Shown here: piece by piece, positions 34,444 to 42,661 of the stretch
Layout of the letters: every line of letters starts with the position of its first letter
How positions within the stretch are numbered: the first letter of the stretch is position 1
Source: Streptomyces sp. NBC_01431
GTDB taxonomy: Bacteria; Actinomycetota; Actinomycetes; Streptomycetales; Streptomycetaceae
Direction of reading: 5' to 3'
Assembly (NCBI RefSeq): GCF_036231355.1
Contig: NZ_CP109496.1
Coordinates: 7,192,001-7,256,000 of the forward strand
DNA: 64,000 bases
Notes under the pieces: generated by a model
Told to the model about the DNA's origin: nothing
Database searches by the model: none
Seen by the model: only the letters and a program-made list of their open reading frames with translations
Program-made: the position numbers and the translations under genes

Positions 34444-35460
34444 CTATCGTGCCAGCAGTGAATCCCCGGGCCCGGTGCCCTGCGCCGTGGCGAACAACGA
34501 GGTGAGCCCCTCGTCGAAGCGAGCCGTGTACGAGACGTCGTCCATGAGACCGCCGCCTCGCTCGGCACCGCCCAGCACCCCCACAACGATGCCCTCGCCC
34601 TCCTGGGCCGAGATCACCCACGGGCTGCCGGACACGCCGGTGGAGAACCCAGCGCACTGCGCCTGGCGGAAATCGGTGTACGCCGACTGCGAGTCCACGG
34701 TGCAGATGTGCTGGCCGGGCCTGTCGTGCGGATAGCCGATGAGCGTCACCCGGCTCAGATCGGCGGGCAGCCGCTCGGGGTGTGCGGGGACGTGGAAGAC
34801 CGAGCCGACCGCCTCCTGGACGCTCTTCCCGCCGACCCGGGCCACTCGGACGAACGCCCAGTCGTACGGCCAGTTCTCCGCCCCTTTCTGCGCCTCGGCG
34901 AACCGGGGGTCGGGCAGCGCCGCCAGGACCGGCCACGAGCCGTGGGGAGCGGCCCCGTCGTGATATCCGGGCACGAAGGACGCCCCGTCCAGCGGCAGGC
35001 AGTGCGCGGCGGTCACCAGCAGATCGCCGTGCCTGCTGTCCACCACACCGGCCGTGCAGGACTGCGTGCCGCCGGGTCGCAGAAAGACCCCCACCGCCCG
35101 GTACCCACACTCCGACGCCAGGTCGTGCGCCTCCGGACGGCGCTGGTCCGCGACGCACGACAGCGAATGCTCGGGACGGGCGCCGTCTGCCGGGTGGACG
35201 GGCAGACCGGGGCCGCCGTCGAGCCCGGTAACGGCGGGGGCGCCCGGGTAGCGGGCGGCGCCGGTTCCGGGCGGACCGGCCGGCGGTGCGGCGGCGCGGG
35301 CCGAGGCAGCCAGGGCGGCGGCGCGGGCGGCCACGGCTTCGTCGCCTTCTGGGGGCCGGACGACGGTCAGCACGCCGACGGCCGTCGCCAGCAGGACGAC
35401 TCCTATGACCGTACCGAACACGGCCTTCGCCCATCTGCCCCTGTGCGTATTTCGTCTCAT
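34444..35460 (-). CDS. Membrane-anchored or secreted trypsin-like serine protease
   Basis: A 338 aa protein starting at ATG 35460 (MRRNTHRGRWAK); the ribosome site is weak. A basic N-terminus and one hydrophobic helix (TVIGVVLLATAVGVLTVV) serve as uncleaved anchor or signal, then an Ala/Pro linker. The S1-fold protease has the triad H153 in VTAAHCLP, D200 in YDWAFVRV and S279 in GVSGSPW, with ICTVDS and QCAGFSTG nearby. It is close to glutamyl-endopeptidase/V8-like proteins. It may process exported proteins. Single gene. Confidence 0.85.
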   Translation of the reverse strand: MRRNTHRGRWAKAVFGTVIGVVLLATAVGVLTVVRPPEGDEAVAARAAALAASARAAAPPAGPPGTGAARYPGAPAVTGLDGGPGLPVHPADGARPEHSLSCVADQRRPEAHDLASECGYRAVGVFLRPGGTQSCTAGVVDSRHGDLLVTAAHCLPLDGASFVPGYHDGAAPHGSWPVLAALPDPRFAEAQKGAENWPYDWAFVRVARVGGKSVQEAVGSVFHVPAHPERLPADLSRVTLIGYPHDRPGQHICTVDSQSAYTDFRQAQCAGFSTGVSGSPWVISAQEGEGIVVGVLGGAERGGGLMDDVSYTARFDEGLTSLFATAQGTGPGDSLLAR

Positions 35461-35589
35461 AAGCACCCTGGTGAGACTAGAGCCCGCTCGGCCGCCCGCA
35501 CCGCGCTGACACGACCGCAACCGGGCTCAAAGCCTCAAAGTTGGGACGGCGGGGGAGGCGGGGGGATGTGGCGGTTGGTGGTGGGGGCT

Positions 35590-35705
35590 GGTGGGCGTGC
35601 TGGCACATGAGGTGCCGCCCCATGGGTCGGCGCGCCACATGGGGCGGTGACCCGGAGCGCGTCGGCACATGGGGCGTCGGCACATGGGTGCTGCGCACCT
35701 GCGGA
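35590..35705. repeat. Short CACATGGGG-type repeats upstream of the PHP gene
   Basis: CACATG, CCCATGGG and CACATGGGGCG elements recur five or six times within about 110 bases, for example GTCGGCACATGGG twice at 35661-35687. The spacing is irregular. Confidence 0.5.
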
Positions 35706-35795
35706 CTGCGGGCTGCGGGGCGCGGGCCGCTGGGGGAAGCTGGGAGGGCGGGTCCCGTCACCATGTGTCGTTGCCCCACCCCGCAGGAGGTGTCC

Positions 35796-36827
35796 ATGGA
35801 TCCCGTAGCCGCCCTGAAACGGATCGCCTTCCTGCTCGAACGCAGTCGGGGAGCCACCTACCGCGTACAAGCCTTCCGCACGGCCGCCGATGTGATCGGC
35901 GCGATGGCGCCGAATGACGTGGCGGCGCGGGCGGCGGTGAACGGGCGGCTGGAATCGGTGAAGGGGATCGGCCCGAAGACGGCGAAGGTGGTGCGCGAGG
36001 CCCTGGCTGATGAGGTGCCCGGCTACCTCCAGCGACTTGAGGAGGAAAACGTCGCGGCCGGTCCGCTCGCGGTGGGCGGCGAACGTCTGCTGGCCGCACT
36101 GCGTGGGGACTGCCATCTGCACTCGGACTGGTCGGACGGCGGCAGCCCGATCGACGAGATGGGGCGAACGGCGGCGGAACTCGGGCACGAATGGGCCGTA
36201 CTCACCGACCATTCGCCCCGGTTGACGGTCGCGAACGGACTGACGGCCGAGCGGCTGCGGAGCCAGTTGCGGATCGTGGCCGAACTCAACGAGAGCTGGG
36301 CGCCGTTCCGACTGCTTACGGGCATCGAGTGCGACATCCTCGACGACGGCTCCCTCGACCAGGAGGACGAACTGCTCGACCAGCTCGACGTCGTGGTGGT
36401 CTCGGTGCACTCCAAACTCCGCATGGACGCCGACGCGATGACCCGCCGCATGATCGCCGCCGTGCGCAACCCGCTGGCGGACGTGCTGGGCCACTGCACC
36501 GGACGCCTGGCGACAGGACGCGGCCGGCCCGAGTCGGAGTTCGACGCCGACGCGGTCTTCGCGGCCTGCGCGGAGGCCGGGACCGCGGTGGAGATCAATA
36601 GCCGCCCGGAACGGCTCGACCCGCCGCGACGCCTGCTGACGCGGGCCGTCGAGGCGGGCGTCCTGTTCGCCATCGACACGGATGCCCACGCGCCCGGCCA
36701 ACTCGACTGGCAGGCATACGGCTGCGCCAGGGCCGAGGAGTGCGGCGTCCCACGGGAACGCGTCGTCACGACGTGGACGATGGAGGACCTGCTGTCCTGG
36801 ACCCACAGCCGGGAGATACCGGCGTGA
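35796..36827 (+). CDS. HhH-PHP phosphoesterase (PolX-like without polymerase core)
   Basis: A 343 aa metal-dependent phosphoesterase. ATG 35796 follows AGGAGG at 5 bases. Residues 1-80 are the 8-kDa-like DNA-binding region of family X polymerases with a helix-hairpin-helix (LESVKGIGPKTAKVVREAL). From about 100 the PHP domain begins, with all the usual metal motifs: DCHLHSDWSDG, LTDHSP, GIECDI, VVSVHS, LGHCTGR, VEINS and DTDAHAP. The fingers/palm of PolX is absent, so it cannot polymerise DNA. A 3'-5' exonuclease or AP/phosphatase function in repair, guided by the HhH, is the likely use (inference). Confidence 0.85.
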   Translation: MDPVAALKRIAFLLERSRGATYRVQAFRTAADVIGAMAPNDVAARAAVNGRLESVKGIGPKTAKVVREALADEVPGYLQRLEEENVAAGPLAVGGERLLAALRGDCHLHSDWSDGGSPIDEMGRTAAELGHEWAVLTDHSPRLTVANGLTAERLRSQLRIVAELNESWAPFRLLTGIECDILDDGSLDQEDELLDQLDVVVVSVHSKLRMDADAMTRRMIAAVRNPLADVLGHCTGRLATGRGRPESEFDADAVFAACAEAGTAVEINSRPERLDPPRRLLTRAVEAGVLFAIDTDAHAPGQLDWQAYGCARAEECGVPRERVVTTWTMEDLLSWTHSREIPA

Positions 36828-36889
36828 TCCCTGGGGCACCCCTGCCGCCGCCCCCGGCGCGCGCCAACACCCGGAAGCCACTTGTGTGC

Positions 36890-37520
36890 CGTCCACACCG
36901 AGCGGCACCGCCCAGCCATGCGCCCTGCCCGCGCGGAGTGGCGCCGCCCAGCCATGCGTCCTCCCACGCGACAGGCGTCCATGCCGGTGTGTCTCCCGCG
37001 CGCCGAGCGAGGTTCACTCCGGTGTGTGGCCCGCCCACGTTGAGCGAAGTCCACGCTGTGTGTCCCGCGCACGTCGAGTGAGGCCCCCACCCGGGTGTCT
37101 CGCGCGCGCCGAGCGAGGTCCATGCCGGTGTGCCCCGCCCCCGGGAGTGGCGCCGCCACTGGTGTTTCTCGTACGCGTCGAGCGATGGCCATGCCAGTGT
37201 GCCCCGCCCATGCCAGTGCGCCCGGCCCACGCCGAGCGAGGCCCACGCCGTTGTGGCCCGCTCACGTCGAGAGGCGCCCCACCGGTGTGTCTCCGACGCA
37301 GCGAGCGACATCCACCCAGGTGCGCCCCGCCCCCGTCGAGCGCGCCCATGCCACTGGCCCCGCGCGCCAAAGAGGCGTCCACAGCATGTGCCACGCACAC
37401 GCCGGGCGACCTCCACGCCGGTGGGCTCCGCAGCCGTCGAGCGACCTTGTGCACGCTGCCGCGTGCCACGCGCCCGTCAACTGGCTTCCACACGTAGTGA
37501 CGTCGCGGCCGCCCGGTCCT
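36890..37520. repeat. Degenerate minisatellite with a period of about 35 bp
   Basis: About sixteen diverged copies of a 34-36 bp unit run from about 36987 to 37500, with looser copies before. Clear copies start at 36987, 37022, 37058, 37094, 37128 and 37162. Each begins GTGTG(T/C), has a CGC-rich centre and ends GAGCGAGGTCCA(C/T)GCC or similar. The period is not a multiple of three and no frame keeps a repeated peptide, so it is not coding. It fills almost the whole gap between the PHP gene and a terminator. No function is evident. Confidence 0.85.
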
Positions 37521-37545
37521 GCGGGGCATGCCGCGCGCACATGTA

Positions 37546-37585
37546 GGAGCCGGGGCCCCGCCGCGTATGGCGGGGCCCCGGCTCC
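37546..37585 (-). terminator. Very strong hairpin terminator
   Basis: Perfect 17 bp stem GGAGCCGGGGCCCCGCC/GGCGGGGCCCCGGCTCC with loop GCGTAT, 15 bases after the stop of the small hydrophilic protein gene. Confidence 0.9.
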
Positions 37586-37599
37586 TGCGCGACCTCAGG

Positions 37600-37779
37600 T
37601 CAGATGTGGTCGGTCTCCGCGTCGCGCATGGCCCGCTGACTGCGCTCCCACTGCTCCTCGTTCTGCTGCCGGGGATCCCCGGCGCGCTCGGGAGCCTCTT
37701 GCCTGGCCTGGGCAGCCTTCGCCTTGGCCTGCTCGGCAGTCTGCTGCGCCTTGTCCCGGAACTTCTCGGCCTTGCCCAT
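37600..37779 (-). CDS. Small, highly charged helical protein (59 aa)
   Basis: A 59-residue frame, start ATG 37779 with AGGAG 9 bases upstream. It opens MGKAEKFRDKAQQTAEQAKA, then is rich in Gln, Glu, Arg and Ala, with no hydrophobic core and no Cys. The first 40 residues should form a single amphipathic helix. It resembles small hydrophilic stress proteins abundant in streptomycetes. A strong terminator follows directly, which supports real expression. Role unknown. Confidence 0.7.
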   Translation of the reverse strand: MGKAEKFRDKAQQTAEQAKAKAAQARQEAPERAGDPRQQNEEQWERSQRAMRDAETDHI

Positions 37780-37940
37780 CGAGATTCACTCCTGCATGTG
37801 GGGGGTGGGGGTCGAACGCATCCACCGTGACATGTCTCCTCACCCCACGCATTCCGAGCGGTCACACACTGTCACGTGCGGACCCGCAGGGATAACGCTG
37901 CACACCGGTGCGCTCGCGGCCCCACAGCCCGCACAAGGGT

Positions 37941-38063
37941 CGGCCCCGCCGCATCACGGCGGCGCATACGGCCCCTCAGACACCAGCCACGTACCGCAGT
38001 CGCAGGGGACGGCCCCCGCCGCATCACGGCGCATACCGCCCCTCAGGCGCCGGCCGCGTACCG
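37941..38063. repeat. Imperfect duplication of the 3' end of the serine hydrolase gene
   Basis: Two copies of about 55 bp, 37941-37997 and 38010-38063, share GCCGCATCACGGCG, then GCATAC, CCCCTCAG and GTACCGC. The right-hand copy contains the stop codon and last codons of the gene at 38043; the left copy keeps the same stop position with substitutions (RYVAGV in place of RYAAGA). Confidence 0.75.
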
Positions 38064-39191
38064 CCAGAAGTCCCGCATCAGGTCGGGCGGGGTGGGCCCG
38101 GTCATCTCCACCTGGGTCAGCAGGATGGACACCGCGCCCGTGGACGGGACGATGTGTGCCGCGGTTCCCGTGCCGCCGACCCACCCGTACCGTCCGGGCT
38201 CGTTCCATGCATCGACGGCTTCCACGTCGACCGAACCGCCGTACCCCCAGCCCTGGCCCTCCAGGAACAGCGCGGCCGCGGCGCGCTGGGCCGGGGTCAG
38301 CCAGTTGGTCGTCATCTGCCGCACCGACTGCGCCGACAGCAGCCGACGGCCGCCCGCCATCCCTTCCGCGAGCAGCATGCATGCGAAGGCGTGCAGGTCG
38401 TCGGCGGTGGACACGAGCCCGCCCGCGCCGGACTCGAACGCGGGCGGCCTGCTCCACTGCCCGTCCGGTGCGTCGACCAGCTGAAGGCCCCCGTCGGGGC
38501 GGATCTGGTAGAGGCTGGTGAACCGGTCGATCCGGTCCGCGGGGACGGCGAATCCGGTGTCGGTCATGCCGAGCGGTTCAAACAGCCGCTCGGCCAGGAA
38601 CTCGGCCGTGGTGCGCCCGGAAACCCGGGACACGAGGACGCCCTGGATGTCGGAGGAGGTGTTGTACAGCCAGGTTTCCCCGGGCTGGTGCAGCAGTGGA
38701 ATGCGGGAGAGCCGAGCGAGCCATTCGTCCGGCTCCGGGACCAACTGGGGCCGTGGGGGCGCCTGGTGGATCTCGCCGAAGAGCGGCCCGACGGCCGGGA
38801 GGGAGAAGTCGGAAGGGAAGCCGTATCCGGCGCGGGAGGTCAGGACATCGCGCACGGTGATCGGCCGCGCGGCAGGAACCACGTCGTCCACCGGAGCCGA
38901 CGGAGTACGTACGACCATGGGCGAGGCCAGCTCCGGCAGCCAGGTGCCGATCGGGTCGTCCAGTGCGATCCTGCCGTCGTCCACGAGCATCATGACCGCG
39001 GCCGCGGTGACGGGTTTGCTGATCGAGGCGACGCGGAAGAGCGAGTCCCCGGTCATCGGCGAGGTGCCCTCGACATCGCGGGAGCCGACGGCCGCCACCT
39101 CCACCCGCTCGCCGCGGGCCACCAGGCCCACCGCTCCCGGCATCGTGCTCTTGCGGACATACGCCTCCAGGATGTGCTGCAACTCGGTCAT
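38043..39191 (-). CDS. Cytoplasmic serine hydrolase, beta-lactamase-like (esterase family)
   Basis: A 382 aa SxxK hydrolase without signal peptide. The start MTELQHILEAYV at 39191 has GGTGGAG close upstream. Active-site S56 and K59 in ASISKPV; the YxN motif is LYNTSSD; the third motif is WVGGTGTAAHIV. Together with the lack of export this matches the EstB/LovD-like family VIII esterases and transesterases, not true beta-lactamases. Long frames on the other strand are shadows. The substrate is unknown. The 3' end is duplicated downstream. Confidence 0.82.
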   Translation of the reverse strand: MTELQHILEAYVRKSTMPGAVGLVARGERVEVAAVGSRDVEGTSPMTGDSLFRVASISKPVTAAAVMMLVDDGRIALDDPIGTWLPELASPMVVRTPSAPVDDVVPAARPITVRDVLTSRAGYGFPSDFSLPAVGPLFGEIHQAPPRPQLVPEPDEWLARLSRIPLLHQPGETWLYNTSSDIQGVLVSRVSGRTTAEFLAERLFEPLGMTDTGFAVPADRIDRFTSLYQIRPDGGLQLVDAPDGQWSRPPAFESGAGGLVSTADDLHAFACMLLAEGMAGGRRLLSAQSVRQMTTNWLTPAQRAAAALFLEGQGWGYGGSVDVEAVDAWNEPGRYGWVGGTGTAAHIVPSTGAVSILLTQVEMTGPTPPDLMRDFWRYAAGA

Positions 39192-39408
39192 CGCTCCACC
39201 TTCTCCAAGGGTCGGTCTCAGCAAGGAGACTCCCGCTGTTCCGTGGATTCATCGGCTGCGACGTCGCGGGATTTTCCTGATCGGGGATCGTCCACCGATC
39301 GACCGGGCAACGCTGGGACGACTCCTCGTCACGCGAAGTAGTCCGCACCGGCGCGGTGAAAGGGTGCGATCCTGGAACAGGGACATTTCACCCCCAAGGA
39401 GGCCTGTC

Positions 39409-39594
39409 ATGCGAAAGGTTGCCGACTGCAGGGATTACCCCAGCGATTCGAATTGCAGCCTGACGATTTCCGGCGAGGAAGAGGAAGTCGTCAGGGCTGC
39501 TGCCGAGCACGCCGCATCGGTGCACGGCCACACGGACAGCCCTGAGCTGCGTGAACAGCTTCGCCAGGTACTGAAGGACGAGGCGACCGTCTAG
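39409..39594 (+). CDS. DUF1059 small protein
   Basis: A 61 aa protein with AAGGAGG 6 bases before ATG 39409. It matches the DUF1059 pattern: CRDYPSDSNCSLTISGEEEE, then HAASVHGHTDSPELREQL. The Cys pair and the His-x-His may bind a metal. It is divergent from the serine hydrolase gene. Such proteins are widespread in actinobacteria and archaea; function unknown. Confidence 0.85.
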   Translation: MRKVADCRDYPSDSNCSLTISGEEEEVVRAAAEHAASVHGHTDSPELREQLRQVLKDEATV

Positions 39595-39699
39595 AGGAGT
39601 GTGGCCGCACACCATGTGGCCCCACACCGTGGGGCTCCACACCATGTGGCTCCAAACCATGGGGCTCCACCACTTGGGGCCCCACCCCATGTGGTCCGA
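39595..39699. repeat. Seven 15 bp tandem repeats directly after the DUF1059 stop
   Basis: Units of 15 bp based on CACCATGTGGCTCCA start at 39595, 39610, 39625, 39640, 39655, 39670 and 39685, each with one to six changes. The period is a multiple of three, but the array begins one base after a stop codon and no ribosome site leads into it. Confidence 0.85.
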
Positions 39700-39740
39700 G
39701 CCGCGGTTCACATCGCAGTTCCCTGTACAGCAACGAAAGC

Positions 39741-39773
39741 GCGGCCCTGCGACGCCGAACGTCGCGGGGCCGC
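39741..39773. terminator. Hairpin terminator after the 15 bp array
   Basis: Stem GCGGCCCTGCGACG/CGTCGCGGGGCCGC, 14 pairs with one T-G pair, loop CCGAA. It probably ends the DUF1059 transcript, leaving the repeat array in its 3' UTR. Confidence 0.75.
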
Positions 39774-40003
39774 AATCATGTGTCACAGGTGGGGCGCGCT
39801 GAACGGACCGGGTGCGCGGGGGCGCGTACGCCGTTGGGGCTGTGGGCGTGCCGATGTCGTGGTTCTGTTACGCGTTGAACTATCCCGTTCTCGCGGTGCG
39901 GATGAGGTCCAGAGTGTGGGTGTCCGGCAGCCAGAAGGGCCGGACATTCGCACCGCCGGACGGTGGGCGACACTCTGCGCACCGTCCTGAACTGGGGGTT
40001 TCC

Positions 40004-40450
40004 ATGTCTTCACGTTCCATATCCCGCGTCTGCGCCGTCCTGGCCGCCGGCGCCGCGCTGGCCACGGCGACGGCTCTGCCCGCCACCGCCGCCACTGCCC
40101 CGCACTCGCCCGTCACCTTCGGCGCGATCCAGTACGACAGCCCCGGCAAGGACGACGGCTCGCAGCGCAGCCTCAACGCCGAGTGGGTCACCGTCACCAA
40201 CACCGGCCGCTCGTCGGTCAACCTGAAGGGCTGGACCCTCAGCGACCGCAGCCACCACGTGTACACCTTCGGCGCGTTCACCCTGGGCGGCCACAACTCG
40301 GTGCGCGTCCACACCGGGATCGGCCGCAACACCCGCAGCGACGTGTATCAGGACCGTCGCGCGTACGTGTGGAACAACACCGGGGACACCGCCACACTGC
40401 GCGACAATCACAGTCGTGTCATCGCCACCAGGACCTGGGGTCGCCGCTGA
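40004..40450 (+). CDS. Secreted lamin-tail-domain protein
   Basis: A 148 aa exported protein. The signal peptide MSSRSISRVCAVLAAGAALA ends near TAATA. The mature part is an Ig-fold lamin tail domain: GAIQYDSPG, LNAEWVTVTNTG, NLKGWTLSDRSHHVYTFG, VHTGIGRNTRS, AYVWNNTGDTATLRD. Bacterial LTD proteins are thought to bind DNA, polysaccharide or calcium outside the cell. Only a weak G-rich ribosome site precedes ATG 40004. Single gene with a hairpin after it. Confidence 0.85.
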   Translation: MSSRSISRVCAVLAAGAALATATALPATAATAPHSPVTFGAIQYDSPGKDDGSQRSLNAEWVTVTNTGRSSVNLKGWTLSDRSHHVYTFGAFTLGGHNSVRVHTGIGRNTRSDVYQDRRAYVWNNTGDTATLRDNHSRVIATRTWGRR

Positions 40451-40949
40451 CCTCATCGCGCGCCAAGTGACGGGCGCGTAGCGGGAGATGACGGCCGACA
40501 CCATCGGGAGGGGAGGTGTCGGCCGTTGTCGCGTGCCGTTGTCGCGTGCCGCTGCCGCTGCCGCTGCCGCTGCCGCGTGCCGACGCCTCGCGGAACGGGA
40601 ACCATCGAGTCCCGCCGCACATCTCTTCGGGCGTCGTCGGCCCCATGCGGTGTGTGTGATGGGAGCACACCGGGCGGGCCACACCCCGGCGAGGCCTCAT
40701 GGGGGGTGTGCCAGGGGGGCGGGGGATGTTCGGAGTGTTCGCTGTGGGTGGGATCTTCGGGGCGGCGGCGTTCGGGACCGTCGGTCTGCTGCTCGCCGGG
40801 ATCGGCTTCGGTGTGGCCGTGTCCACGGGGGCGTCTGGCTACGAGGGCCCGTCGATTCCCCTGGCCGGTTCCCGGCTGACTGCCTGGTCCCAGCGGTCTG
40901 CCGCGGGTTGGGATTTCTGGTGTGGGGGCGCGGGTGGGATGATGGGGCG
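40451..40949. other. Intergenic region with simple repeats
   Basis: About 500 bases without a convincing gene. At 40525-40581 GTTGTCGCGTGCC occurs twice, then GCTGCC four times, then GCGTGCC. A G-rich stretch follows (40690-40750). A hydrophobic frame from about 40726 overlaps the RNase H gene and is doubtful. Confidence 0.5.
40491..40526 (+). terminator. Terminator of the lamin-tail gene
   Basis: Perfect 12 bp stem ACGGCCGACACC/GGTGTCGGCCGT with a 12-base loop, 40 bases past the stop codon. Confidence 0.75.
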
Positions 40950-41651
40950 ATGTCTGATCTTGTTGTTGTTGCCGCTTGTGATGGGGCGTCGAAGGGCAAT
41001 CCGGGGCCGGCCGGCTGGGCCTGGGTGATCGCCGACCCGCAGGGACAGCCGGAGCGTTGGGAAGCCGGACCGCTCGGGACCGCCACCAACAACGTCGGCG
41101 AGCTCACCGCGCTGGAACAGCTCCTGGAAGCAGTGGATCCCGGTACGCGCATGCAGGTGCGGATGGACTCCCAGTACGCCATGAAGGCCGTCACGCAGTG
41201 GCTGCCCGGCTGGAAGCGCAACGGGTGGAAGACCGCGGCGGGCAAGCCGGTGGCCAACCGGGAACTCGTCGAGCGGATTGACGAGTTGCTGACCGAGCGG
41301 GATGTCGAGTTCGTCTATGTGCCCGCGCACCAGGTGGGCGGAGACCCGCTGAACGCCATCGCCGACCAGGCCGCCAGCGATGCGGCCACCACGCAGCGGT
41401 CCGCCGGGACCGCCCACGGTGACCAGGACATGCCGGTGCCGGCACCGGCCCGTGTCACCCCGTCACGGGCCAGGACCACCACCGCGCGGAAGGCGCCGTC
41501 CGGAGCGAAGCCGGCCTCCTCGGGCAAGCCGAGGACCATCAAGGCGAAGTTCCCCGGACGCTGCCCCTGCGGCAAGCCGTATGCCGCAGGCACCCCGATC
41601 ATGAAGCGCGAGCAGGGCTGGGGCCACCCGGACTGCAGCCCTGTCGCGTGA
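40950..41651 (+). CDS. RNase H-family ribonuclease with Cys-rich C-terminal tail
   Basis: Degrades RNA in RNA/DNA hybrids. The ATG at 40950 (MSDLVVVAACDGASKGNPGP) fits the family start. The catalytic carboxylates are visible: D11, E51 in NNVGELTAL, D73 in RMDSQYA and D139 in IADQAA. The RNase H domain ends near residue 150. A Pro/Ala/Lys-rich linker leads to a CxCGKPY...GHPDC tail (about 205-230) that may bind zinc. The extra tail distinguishes it from the common type 1 RNase HI. It converges with the coiled-coil gene. Confidence 0.85.
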   Translation: MSDLVVVAACDGASKGNPGPAGWAWVIADPQGQPERWEAGPLGTATNNVGELTALEQLLEAVDPGTRMQVRMDSQYAMKAVTQWLPGWKRNGWKTAAGKPVANRELVERIDELLTERDVEFVYVPAHQVGGDPLNAIADQAASDAATTQRSAGTAHGDQDMPVPAPARVTPSRARTTTARKAPSGAKPASSGKPRTIKAKFPGRCPCGKPYAAGTPIMKREQGWGHPDCSPVA

Positions 41652-41689
41652 GGCACGGGGCTGCCCGGTCAGCTGTCCGGTCGATGCGT

Positions 41690-41726
41690 CCGAGGGTGTC
41701 GGCGTGGAGCCGACAGCACCCCTCGG
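41690..41726. terminator. Bidirectional terminator between convergent genes
   Basis: TGTCGGC-GTGGA-GCCGACA extended by CCGAGGG/CCCCTCGG with a small bulge. Confidence 0.65.
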
Positions 41727-42389
41727 TCAGGCAGTGGCCACCGGGGTGACCGCGTCCGCCTCCTTCTTGACTTCGGTGTCGGCAGCCCCCGCGGACGCGT
41801 TGGCGCTCGCACCGTCGGGCGAGGTGTAGAAGACCGAACGGTTCTGCCGGGTGCGCTGGGCCTGGCCCTTGGCCACGAGGTTTTCGAGGGTGTTGCGCAC
41901 CACGGTGTTGGCGATGTTCCGGTCGGGGTGTGCCGCGGTGAGACCCTCCGTGATCTCGGCCGCCGAGCGCGGCTCATCGCTCTTCGCGAGGTGGGCGGCG
42001 ACGAGCTCCCGCAGCGTGGGACCTCCGGTCGCCCGGGTCCTGGCCGCGGGCTGCTCCTGCTTCTTCGGGGTGCGGGCGGCGGACTTCGGGGCCGTCCGCG
42101 CCTGGGGGACGCGCTGGGCCGAGGCCTCCGCGGTCTTCTTGGCGGCCTTGGCACCCTTGGCGCCCTTGGTGGCCTTGGCCGTCTTGCCGGGCGTGGGTGC
42201 GGCGGTGTCGGTGTCACCGAGTGCCTGCTGCATCGTGGTCAGCAGGGCGTGGTTGTTCTCCAGGACGCTCAGCTGTTCCTGGAGCGTGGTGATCTGTGCG
42301 GCGATCTGTTCGCGATCGGTGACGTTGCTGTCGAGGTCGCTCTGGATCTGGGCGGCATACTGCGACTGGAGTGTGGTGCTGTCCGGCAC
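41727..42389 (-). CDS. Coiled-coil, Lys/Ala-rich and winged-helix protein
   Basis: A 220 aa protein starting at GTG 42389 with GGAGGA 8 bases upstream. Residues about 8-58 form a coiled coil (EQIAAQITTLQEQLSVLENN). Residues 65-120 are a Lys/Ala/Thr-rich disordered basic stretch like histone tails. Residues about 125-190 form a winged helix (PTLRELVAAHLAKSDEPRSA, IANTVVRNTLENLVAKG, FYTSP wing). It is likely a dimeric DNA-binding or nucleoid-associated protein. No family name assigned. Confidence 0.7.
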   Translation of the reverse strand: MPDSTTLQSQYAAQIQSDLDSNVTDREQIAAQITTLQEQLSVLENNHALLTTMQQALGDTDTAAPTPGKTAKATKGAKGAKAAKKTAEASAQRVPQARTAPKSAARTPKKQEQPAARTRATGGPTLRELVAAHLAKSDEPRSAAEITEGLTAAHPDRNIANTVVRNTLENLVAKGQAQRTRQNRSVFYTSPDGASANASAGAADTEVKKEADAVTPVATA

Positions 42390-42661
42390 GAGTCGTTCCT
42401 CCGGGGTGGGTGCGTATGTGATTGCTGCCGGATGTTACGCGCCTCGTCTGTGTTGGGGCAGCCACTTGCAACAGATGGACCGCCCAGGGTGAGGGCACTT
42501 TGTGGGACAACGACCCTGACGCGCACATCGAGTGACGTCTCACCCTGAGCATGAGGGTCATTCCCGCTCCACCACATCCACACGAACGAGCGGGCCCGCA
42601 CACGGTGGGCAACGTGCCCCGAGCATGTGCCTGGCGGGTCGTCAGTCGCATCACTGTGCTG

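Noticed and set aside
36890..37520. CRISPR array
   Set aside because: The copies vary throughout, there is no constant repeat alternating with unique spacers of fixed size, and no cas genes are near.
36682..37895. Repeat-rich proteins in several frames of the minisatellite
   Set aside because: The unit length is not a multiple of three and no frame keeps a periodic peptide; no ribosome sites lead in.
38043..39191. Antibiotic-resistance beta-lactamase
   Set aside because: No signal peptide and esterase-type motifs; the fold alone does not support resistance. The same applies to the exported relative at 23305.
40726..41028. Small membrane protein before RNase H
   Set aside because: Hydrophobic frame (begins MFGVFAVGGIFGAAAFG) with fair third-position GC, but it runs about 80 bases into the RNase H gene out of frame and ends in shadow sequence.
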